The notes under the pieces: generated by a model
What the model saw: the letters and a program-made list of their open reading frames with translations, nothing else
Told to the model about the DNA's origin: nothing
Databases searched by the model: none
In this document: piece after piece, positions 55,530 through 64,000 of the stretch
Position numbering within the stretch: the stretch's first letter is position 1
Layout of the letters: each line of letters opens with the position of its first letter
Position numbers and translations under genes: made by a program
From: Locusta migratoria
Lineage: Eukaryota > Arthropoda > Insecta > Orthoptera > Acrididae
Assembly (NCBI GenBank): GCA_026315105.1
Contig: CM048750.1
Span: 398,287,002 to 398,351,001 of the forward strand
Length of the DNA: 64,000 bases
Direction of reading: 5' to 3'

Positions 55530-56010
55530 AAATTAAGTAGCTCCATCACCCAAACAACATACTAGTATAGGATGTATGCAGTAACAGCGATTTTATGGTA
55601 AAAAAGTAAAATGAACATAACCAAAAAAATCGTAACATTTTACATTAAATCCAAGTGTTTTCGGGGAAATTTCGTGAAAATTAAGTATATCCGTCACTCA
55701 AATGGGATAATAGTATAGCACGTATACAGAAAATGCAATATATATGGTAAAACAAAGTAAAGTTGAACATTCCCTAAAATCGGAATATTTTACACTATTT
55801 CTGCAGTTTTGTGACAGATATATCGCTTAACATCACAAAAATTAAGTACATCTCTCTCCTAAAATACATACTAGTACGGAATGCATGTAGAAACATTCAT
55901 CTTTATGCCAAAAAAAGTAAAAACTAGCTCAAAAATGGGAATAAAAAACACTAATCCTGCAATTTTCTCATATAAGTATCGCTTAACATCCATAAAGCAA
56001 ACTTTCTCCA
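55530..56010. repeat. Three degenerate ~150-165-bp tandem units in the foldback arm
   Basis: Units beginning at about 55532, 55680 and 55848 each follow the order 'aattaagta', 'catactagtat/cg', 'gcatgtag/gtatac', 'tatggtaaaa', then 'ggaatattttacact' or a variant. A fourth, weaker unit lies at 57075-57180. The right arm carries inverted counterparts at 57790-58140. Confidence 0.7.
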
Positions 56011-57769
56011 GCTATTTCCATTCACCAGAAGCCCAAAATAAGTTTAAATAGATGAAAACAGCCGTCATACAATTAATATTGGTGTGGTGCTGCTAACCAG
56101 ACGAGAAATATATTATGTCATTCTTAAAAGGAAGTATTCCCTATGCAATAGCTGATGCCTGTTGCCATAATTTCCATATTTAACGACATGATTATATCAA
56201 AATACAAAATAGTTTCGTAAAAAATAACGTGATGTTTATACTGTGAATATGTCAGTATCTCTCAGTCAGTATCTTCGAGCTACCAACACAACTATTAAAC
56301 GCTGAAAATATGGTAAATATAAACAAAATAATAGAAGACTGCGAAACTAACCTTTTCGGCCCTATGACTGCAGATAATCCATTAAAATAACGATATATGT
56401 GACTTTAGGATGGTAAAAAGGAGGCACTCTTTGCTATGAAGGGTGTTATTTATTTATTTATTAAGAAACCCGACACAACGTATATAATGTTTTCATCGTA
56501 ATCAGCTGTTTTGCCAAGACAGTAAGTCACAGAGAGAGTCATACTGCAATGCCGAAGACATTTCTGTAGTCAATATATCGAAATTATACAACTTACAATA
56601 GAAAAACGTACTGCATATCACTTAAATTGAAGAAGTAGTCATCTGATGCCATTTTTCTTGCTGAATAACAGCTTTAATTCTACAAGTAAGGTGGAAATAA
56701 GTTCTTAACATGAAAAGTATCCTGTCAGTATTATTAACACAATATGTGAAAAATATCCTATTCCGTTTACTCAGTTGTTTACCGTGTTAGTGACGTTAAT
56801 TAAATGTCACAATAGCATTTGCAACAAGGTTATCGACTCTTTCTCATCAGTGAAAAAAAAATCCTGTTTAGTTTACACAATCATTACCTAGTGACCCTAC
56901 TTAAATGCTACTATAGCATTTGCAACAACGTTGTGGACTCTTTTGGAACAGTGCATTGACATAACCTGCAATAAAATGTGCCTAGTATGATTTTTGTGCC
57001 AGAGTCTTAAACTTACAATGTTCTTTCCCATGCATAATTTCAGATCCAACAATACGCTAAATAAATAAGTCCCTTCAACCAAAACACCATAGTAATACCG
57101 AATGTATGCACTAAAAGCGATACTTTTGTTTAAAACATTCAGACTCCAAAAAATGTAATATTACCTTTATTACTGCAACGTAATAGTAAAATTAATGCCC
57201 AACATCCCTAAAGTAACCATCCTCAAACCTAACAGATAGTAAAACATCGTTATATCTACTCTCTACAAGAGGAGAATGCACACTATTGTTTATATCAAAT
57301 ATCACAATCTTACTGTGAAGCTAATACCGGTACCTAAAAATATCGTACATACAGTGTCCTATAGCTACTTCTAGACCTAGCTATGTGAACAAGAAAGACA
57401 AAATGGTTAATGTCAGTTTGTTGAGGATACTGCCATACCTAAGGTCAATAAAATGTTATGTGTGGAGAATGCTAGCTATTTGGCTATGTACTTAATAACA
57501 GCACAAATTAATGAAGCATTTCTGTTAATTCAGAAGTTAGTCTTCATGTAGCGGTGTGTACATAGGGCCAGAGCAGTCTGAAACACAGAAAATATGTATA
57601 GGACATTGTGCTGGATGTTTTGCAATTTCGAGAATCGTTTCTTTAATTTTCATTTGTGTTGGTTTGCATCCGTTTATAAAAAAAATAGTAATTAAGTGAC
57701 TAGTGTGCTCAACATAGTTGTTTATAAGAAAATGAAAAATGTCATATATTTCCACCAACTGCAGTGAAT
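56011..57769. other. Unpaired centre of the foldback element
   Basis: AT-rich, with no frame longer than about 75 codons and no recognised protein. A direct repeat of 'agcatttgcaacaa(g/c)gtt' with 'gactctttt/c' occurs at 56813 and 56916. Confidence 0.55.
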
Positions 57770-58988
57770 GGGCCCCCTTACTACTCTGTTATTTGGGAGA
57801 GAGAGTTACATAATTTTTGCGATGTTAAGCGATATCTGTCACAAAACTGCAGAAATAGTGTAAAATATTCCGATTTTAGGGTATGTTCAACTTTACTTTG
57901 TTTTACCATAAATATTGAATTTTCTGTATACATGCTATACTATTATCTCATTTGAGTGACTGATATACTTAATAATCACGAAATTTCTCTGAAGAACATC
58001 TGAATTTAACGTAAAATATTAAGATATTTTTGGATATATTCATTATACATTTTTTACCATAAAATCACTTTTACTGCATAGATCCTATATTAGTATGTCG
58101 TTTAGGTGATGGAACTACTTAATTTTTGCGAAAGTTACCAAAATTTACCAGAATTTAATTAAAAATATTCCGATATTTTGTTTGCTGAAGATGGTGTCAT
58201 CTGTAGGCAAGGTGCCTAACTCGATGAACACTCGTCTGAAAGATAGATATTTTATCACAACAGCTGTTTATTTGCAATTGTTAATAACCTTGATATAGGA
58301 TCAGATAATTCCTTTATTTAGATTACGGGTATTAATTTCATAACAACATTACAATATCGGTTGGGTGAGGTATCTAAGTAGTCAATGCTATGGTAAAGAA
58401 AAGTAAGGCATATTTCGAATTTGTGAGTTGTTGCAACAGTATTTAAAGTTAAAAAAACTTGAAATCAGTTGCATGGTACTACTGCCTTATTCACATTTTA
58501 TAAACAATACTCGATTTTCAGTTATATGCACACATTTCACTTTGCTCTCACTGCAGTAATCGGTATGGACAGCTATATAGCCATCATTTAATGTACTGTA
58601 ATCAGTCCAAACTCTCAGAGGGTTGGCACGTAGGAAATACCAGCTGGGACTGAGGGCCTGGGGGTGAAAGCCCTCAGTGCTCTTACCTTGACCAGGTTAG
58701 CAATTGTTTAATAAATTTGTGCCTGCACTGCAGAACTGACAATACCCTGGAGACCTGGGGTCAGGGGTGTCTCTGATGTAAGCCTTCAATTTCCAGAATG
58801 AACATGATGGAATGCACACAATTGTGTAAAAATACTGTCCCCAGATTCCCAGAAGGAATGTGATGGAATGCAGCAAATCGCTGACCATAGCGTAATTCCT
58901 GGAATGATATCAGTATTCCTGGAATGACCTCTTCAGGGGTCCAATGACCGGGTTCAAGGCTGTCTGGAATGCCCACTGCCATCCTCCT

Positions 58989-58994
58989 CTAGTT
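58989..58994. repeat. 6-bp TSD (ctagtt), right copy
   Basis: Perfect match to 52670-52675, followed by LINE sequence gcattcgaacgat. Confidence 0.85.
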
Positions 58995-59770
58995 GCATTC
59001 GAACGATACTTTCTAAGTCCGTGTTGGCCTTGGGTCTATAAATCATTCTACTCGAGATAATTCATAACTTTGGAATACAGGATATGTTCCAAAATCCTTC
59101 TGCAAATTGACGTTAATGAAATAGGCCTATAGTTTAATGCCTTTCTTGAATATCGGTGTGATCTGTGCAAATTTCCAGTCTTTTGGCACTGATCCTTCTT
59201 TGAGCGAGCGGTTGTAAATGGCTGTTATGTAACTAAGGAGCTGTCGCATCAGCATAATCAGATAGAAATTTAATGGGTATATAGTTCGGAGCAGAAAACT
59301 TGTACTTGTTAAAAGATTTAAGTTCCTTCACTACTATGAGGATATTTACTTCAACGTTACTTATTGTGGCCTCTGTTGTAATTAGAATTGGTTTCTTCTT
59401 GTTTGGTGAATTAGTTAGGGAAAGCTGTGTTTAGTAACTCTGCTTTAGAAGCGCTACATTGGCAGGATCGCCATTTCTATCACGTAGTGAGGGTATTGTT
59501 TGTGTTTTTCTCATAGTACATTTAACATATGACCAAAATTTCTTTAGGGTTCCAATTAAATTTCGAGAAAGAGTTTCGTTGAGGAAAGTATTGTAGGCAT
59601 CTCGCATTGAAGTCCTATCTAAATTTCGAGCTTCTGTGTAGGATCGCCAATCCTAGGGATTTTGTTTTCGTTTAAATTTAGCATGCCTTTTCCGTTGCTT
59701 TTGCAACAGAGACCTGACCTGTTTTGTGTACCAAAGGGGATCGCCTCCTTCTTTTATTAATTTACTAGCT
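58995..59770 (-). mobile_element. Jockey-clade LINE, 5' half (right of the 6.3-kb insertion)
   Basis: Minus strand, right to left: WYTKQVRSLLQKQRKRHAKF, TSMRDAYNTFLNETLSRNLI, GTLKKFWSYVKCTMRKTQTI, then the start of the reverse transcriptase DWKFAQITPIFKKG and PISLTSICRRILEHILYSKV, ending HGLRKYRSNAT at the insertion. Frameshifts are present. Confidence 0.85.
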
Positions 59771-60035
59771 TATATGCCCGTGCTTCGCAACGGTTGTTAA
59801 AGAGAGACGTGTGTATATCTTGGTTTGTTAGATCAGCAAAAACAGAATCCTTGTTGGATCGCTCTGTCAGTGAACTGAGTTCTCCTAGCCAAGAAGTCAA
59901 ATTTAAGAAGAAGTCATTGTCGAAAACGATGAATGTTAAAGTTTTTCATACAAAAATTGAAATTAATTTCAGTTCATACTCCGGAACGATGTAAATTCAA
60001 TGTTAGGTTTTGTTCATAAAGTTAAGACTGCGGTG
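59771..60035. other. Non-coding; 'cccgtgcttcgcaacgg' repeat word
   Basis: 'atgcccgtgcttcgcaacgg' at 59774-59793 recurs as 'acacgcgtgtttcgcaacgg' at 60520-60539, marking copies of an interspersed repeat. Confidence 0.4.
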
Positions 60036-60045
60036 TGTAATTGTT

Positions 60046-60239
60046 CAAATGTTTGTATAGCTTATGGGACTCAACTACGGGGTCATCAGTCCCTAGACTT
60101 ACAAACTACTTATAAACTAGCTAACACTAAGGACGATACAAATATCCATGCCCGAGGGGGGTATTCGAACCCTCGACTGTAGTGGCCGTGCTGATCGTGA
60201 CGGGCGCGCCGCAGTCCCCTCGGCCACCGCGGCCGGCTT
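60046..60239 (-). mobile_element. SINE family A with exact TSD
   Basis: Complete minus copy. A perfect 10-bp duplication, tgtaattgtt, lies at 60036-60045 and 60240-60249. Confidence 0.93.
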
Positions 60240-60249
60240 TGTAATTGTT

Positions 60250-61400
60250 TGACACAAACTTCTGAAAACACTTCTATCGCTGAGATGAGAAATAGTAGTA
60301 ACAATTACAGCGCTATGTATCCTTTGCTTTTTAGCTCCCATGAAAGCTCGTGTAGTACTTTTGGAGTGTTCTAAGAGACAAACATAATGGTCGTAGATAC
60401 AAAACTTTAAATTACGATATCTTTCCTTTTTCCGAGATCCCCCTTTTCTAAAGCGAAGTTGCCCCATATGAATCCGTCAAGTTCTCTAGGAGATTAAAGA
60501 TTTGTAATAGATAGTTGTACACGCGTGTTTCGCAACGGATATTAAAGAAAGGATACAATCACTTGTAGAGAACTACACCGTAGTTATGAGCATAACAAAA
60601 AGCTGTATTGGCTTCTATTAGTTATTTGGTCTACTACGTAGCAAACAGGGCCTCTATTTGTTCTTTAATGTGCAAAACCGTTTTCTAGACATTTCTAAAG
60701 ATGAGGGTCTTAAGATCTAATAAGCACGCACCGAAATCAGAAAGGAAACTACATAACGATTTTCCTTGCAAAGAATTCTTATTAAATGAAAACACCAATA
60801 AGCGCGATGGAACGTCGTTACTTCTTAAATTCAAATTATACCCGTCGAAAGATGCACTTCTTTTCTTTCCATGACATTGCAAAGCATGTGGGACACAGCG
60901 AGGTTAAATTTTACTTACGGTGGCAGCGGTTTAATTTGCTATCGTTGGCAACGAACTATTCGGTTAAGGAAGATTATTAATTTAGTTATCAGAACAGCAT
61001 AAATTATTTATTTCATCGTGAACATAAACAATTATTACCCTCATTATTCGTGACTGATTTTTCAAAAAGCACTGAATGGCCGTTGCCAACATCAGCACAC
61101 TACGTCGATGCCGCAAGTAAAATTGTACCCCTTGTTCTAGTGTATTACACCACAGCTATGAGAATGAAAAAACGAAGCATCTGCATCTGTTAGTTATTTG
61201 GTGTGCTATGTAACTAACATCTCCTCAATTTGTCCTTTCCTGTACTATGGCGTTTTCTACGCATTCCTAAACATAACGAACTCAAAATCTAAAGAGGATA
61301 GGCTTACACTGCAATCAGAAAGGAAGTTACATAAATTCGATTTTCCTTGCAAATAATACTTATGTAAATATATTCAAAGAATTCACATGGAGGTAATTTT
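60250..61400. repeat. Diffuse non-coding repeat with two ~550-bp-spaced copies
   Basis: 60595-60780 and 61140-61360 share, in order, 'ttagttatttggt', '(c)tcaatttgt/ctatttgt', 'cgttttcta', 'aaatctaaa/agatctaata', 'atcagaaaggaa', 'tacataa' and 'cgattttccttgcaaa'. No coding capacity. Confidence 0.6.
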
Positions 61401-62409
61401 GGAACTGGCAATATAATTTTACCACCTGAGCAGCATATACTTATATATGACTTACGAACTTTCTATCACAGACATACATTAACGTATGTCTACACTCTGT
61501 GTATTGCCTGTGTAGTTAATGTATGTCTGTGTTTCCCTTCGAATCTCTCGGTTTCAGAATTATGCAGTAACCGTATTTTCACATGTACGATAAACTTCGT
61601 AAGTCTCGGAGTACATAACTTTTCCTAAAAGTATTTGGTACAACTGCATTTAATGCGGCCCGGCTACTGCTCGCTAGGTGGCGTAAAGACAATTCCTCTC
61701 ATTCCCTGTGAATCTGTTTGCTGTTCCTGCTCTATGGTTGGCAAGTTGTCGATGTACCCTTGTCCGGTTAGTAAATCGGTAATCTTCTCATTCCCCGTGA
61801 ATCGGTCGGTACACGCGACGCCACCTAGCGAGCGCTAGGTTCAACCATTTATTTATTGCTCTAGAAAAGCTAAAATAAAGAATACAAAAACAGATGTTAA
61901 TTACTCACCTAACTGAATGGTATTAATATTTTAGTAACGCGTTACTGTCCACTCAGTGATCTCTATACTACCTGGATGTTGAACTTCAGTTGTCTGAGCG
62001 TGCCAGCCATAGATGTTCATATTCCGGTCCTTGCCAAATTCAAATATGGCTGCTACGAAGTATTACAAGAAAACGAGAAGAAAATATGTATCGATCACGG
62101 TTCCATATTCGCCCGTTACATCGTGTATTGAGATAAATTTCATATCAAGAGGAAAGCAAGCAATTCTTCGTCACGTAAAAACTGTCGGATATTCGTATGC
62201 CACATTGAAACATGGCGGACAACGCGAAAACGTATGGAAAACATCTGAATATGCAGGCGCGCGGTAGTTCTATGCCTAGATACCAGAGTTATACATCCAG
62301 TTTGTTGTTTGTTGTTTGTTTGTTTGTTTCTTTGACTTCGGTTTCAAACCATTCAGTCATTTCTTTGTTAAAATCAATGTCATATAATACTATTATTTCC
62401 TTCCTTTAT
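61401..62409. other. Non-coding stretch, nothing recognised
   Basis: Contains a (GTTT)n-like run at 62300-62330. Short ORFs only. Confidence 0.3.
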
Positions 62410-64000
62410 TTTATATAGTCCTTTAATGCCCAAATTGGTTTAGTAACGACAATTATATTTTAACCTTTCCGTTACATATAAACTAGATTATGGCTTCGTA
62501 GACTTTTGTGTTGGATTCGTATAGTAAGGATTTGATTGTCATTGGTTGTGGCACTTCATTTTTGATGATAAAAAACCTTTCCTCGCTTCTTGATATTTTG
62601 GGCACTGAAAAAAAATGGTTCATATCTCCTCTCGAGATGCCATCAAAATCACAAGCCGGTGTTTGATTTATATTCAATCGGTATAAGTGTTCAGGGAATG
62701 AGCCATGGTTAAATTTTATTCTACTTAATGGACGCGTTGCTTGTTGGGGTCCATTGACTATATCAAACCATGGTCTTTTAGGTATTCTATCTTGTATATG
62801 AGCATAGTTGCGTCCTTTGTAGCGTGAGCTATGTGTCCATTCTTCTTGCCAAGAGTCAATTGCCCTTTTGCGAATTATATGTCCATATTCGGTGTAAGGA
62901 AGTTTTCAAAAATGTTCAAATGTTCAATGTTGTATAGTCTATGGGACTTAACTACGGGTTCATCAGTCCCTAAACTTACAAACTACTTATGAACTACTTA
63001 CGAACTAGGACGGCACAAATATCCATGCCCGAGGAGGGATTCGAACCCCCGACCGTAGTGGCCATGCAGACCGTGGCTGGAGCGCCTTAGTCGCCTCGGC
63101 CACCGCGGCCGGCAAGGAAGTTTTAGCTGTAGTTTTGTCCCATTACTTGTTGCATGCTTTGCCAGCTGATCCACTTTCTCGTTGCCTGTTATGCCACAAT
63201 GTGCCTTCACCCACATGAATATGATCTTTTCCTGTCTTCTCAGACTTTCACGATACCATAGGCGGATTTGTAGCAGGTAATCATTCGTGGATTTCGAGAG
63301 TTTTATATTAGACATTGCTTGTAGTACACTCTTACTGTCCGATAATATTACAAAGTGTGAGTAATTCTGATTTATAGTGTACTGTATCGCCTTTAGAACT
63401 GCATATGTCTCAGTCAAGTAATTCGAAGCATTCTCTGGTAATTTAAATTTTTGCTCCATTTTTGCACATCCAGTGCCATTTCCGTCAGCTGACTTTGATC
63501 CATCTGTGTATATGTGAATTATCTTGTTTCCTGTTACCTGCAGTTGTCTTTGCATGGCTGAGATCGTCTCCAAAAACTGAGTCTTTCCCTGTATTATTTG
63601 GAACGGGATGTGGACCCTGAGCACGAAATAGTCATATTTATGTATAGGCCACTGTGTGTTCGATAAAATATCTGTGCTGATGTTTACAATGTCATTGTAA
63701 GTTGTAACTATATCATACAGCTTTTTGCCCCAATTTCCAGTGGATGAATGGAACAGACGTACTCTTTCATGTATTGGGTGTTGTGAACATGACAGCTTCT
63801 CTACAATGAATCTCTCCATGAGCATCTTACTCCTTATATGAAGGGGCATCTCACGAGCTTCCACCAGTAGTGCATTTGTTGGAGTGGATTTCATTGCACC
63901 TAGGCAAGTGCGAATACATCGGTACTGGAATCGATCTAGCTTCTCTAACTGCTTGTTTGTTGCATAGTTATAGAACATGCTGCCATAGTCTAGTCTGGAT
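62410..64000 (-). mobile_element. I/R1-type LINE 3' part with RNase H, running off the right edge
   Basis: The minus frame is open from the window edge (SRLDYGSMFYNYATNKQ) to 63114. RNase H residues are in place: IYTDGS (Asp159 counting from the Met at 63978), ETYAVLKAI (Glu190), ILSDSKSVLQ (Asp214) and VKAHCGITGNEKVD (His260, Asp270). A SINE (62907-63113) truncates it. Beyond the SINE the LINE continues: YTEYGHIIRKRAIDSWQEEW, KFNHGSFPEHLYRLNINQTP and an ACDF...H...F cysteine/histidine block down to about 62480. Its reverse transcriptase must lie beyond 64000. This is the best-preserved long frame in the window. Confidence 0.9.
62907..63113 (-). mobile_element. SINE family A inside the RNase H LINE
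   Basis: Complete minus copy with a small internal duplication (acttatgaactacttacgaa). A perfect 11-bp duplication, aaggaagtttt, lies at 62896-62906 and 63114-63124. The last ~38 codons of the 326-codon frame (PCRPRWPRRLRRSSHGLHGH...) come from this SINE, not from the LINE. Confidence 0.95.

Larger units (their letters stand above)
52676..58988. mobile_element. 6.3-kb long-inverted-repeat (foldback-like) element with AG...CT ends
   Basis: The left end reads agtagggggacagtgggcat and the inverse of the right end reads aggaggatggcagtgggcat. The inverted arms extend far inward: 52676-53350 pairs with 58650-58988, and 55069-55870 pairs with 57770-58600. The left arm has since been split by two SINEs and a LINE. 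A perfect 6-bp TSD (ctagtt) flanks it. The arms contain degenerate tandem subunits. Polintons/Mavericks have 6-bp TSDs, AG...CT ends and long TIRs, but no polymerase, integrase or capsid frame is visible here. It could also be an unrelated foldback family. It inserted into an older Jockey LINE. Confidence 0.85.

Overview
The window is animal nuclear DNA, most likely from a grasshopper or locust (Orthoptera, Schistocerca-like). This is inferred from many copies of a tRNA-headed SINE beginning 'ggccgcggtggccgag', a very high density of decayed LINEs (RTE, Jockey and I clades), Penelope, Tc1/mariner, hAT and piggyBac pieces, and only one convincing host exon. No bacterial-style operon, rRNA gene, CRISPR array or complete host gene is visible.

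The host gene signal is a single 102-bp exon at 7541-7642 (+). It has a pyrimidine-rich acceptor ending in CAG and a GTGAGT donor, is in phase 0 at both ends, and encodes one ankyrin repeat (GWTPLMYCVKENRMSFLDRM...). I recognise it as most likely the mechanoreceptor channel nompC (TRPN). Everything else would then be intron: at least 7.5 kb upstream and at least 56 kb downstream in this window.

Layout: 1-2.3 kb, a repeat family rich in 'tagttcg' with a 26-bp minisatellite. 3.1-6.8 kb, an RTE LINE tail (-) followed by a Penelope-like element (+) split by a SINE, a poly(A) tract and a GA tract, with a hammerhead-like motif near 6.8 kb. 7.8-9.1 kb, a TIR element with a nested foldback. 11-14 kb, a TIR element and an RTE LINE. 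14.5-15.1 kb, two SINEs with exact target-site duplications (TSDs). 15.8-17.7 kb, a GC-rich palindrome and a non-autonomous hAT with an exact 8-bp TSD. 18.8-20.4 kb, a mariner split by a TIR element that itself holds a SINE. 20.9-22.3 kb, a decayed Tc1. 23.7-27.3 kb, three RTE LINE copies in alternating orientation. 28.3-29.3 kb, a Jockey LINE. 30.4-31.5 kb, an internally deleted Tc1. 33-34.1 kb, a LINE RNase H tail. 37-39.97 kb, SINEs, a tRNA-like inverted pair and a Jockey-type LINE. 40-43.9 kb, a degenerate short-period repeat, tRNA-like sequence, SINEs and a Penelope 3' end with a second hammerhead-like motif. 45.6-46.3 kb, a SINE and a piggyBac remnant. 48-51.5 kb, diffuse noncoding repeats. 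51.6-59.8 kb, a Jockey LINE (-) split by a 6.3-kb long-inverted-repeat element. 60-62.4 kb, more diffuse repeats. 62.4-64 kb, an RNase H-bearing LINE (-) running off the right edge.

The best candidate for something undescribed is the 6,313-bp element at 52676-58988. It has AG...CT ends, a perfect 6-bp TSD (CTAGTT), long inverted arms containing degenerate tandem subunits, and no recognisable coding capacity. It looks like a non-autonomous foldback element with Polinton/Maverick-type ends. Second are the hammerhead-ribozyme-like motifs attached to Penelope sequence. Insertion order can be read in several places because SINE TSDs interrupt older reading frames. No computation or database search was run; family names rest on recognised protein motifs and structure.
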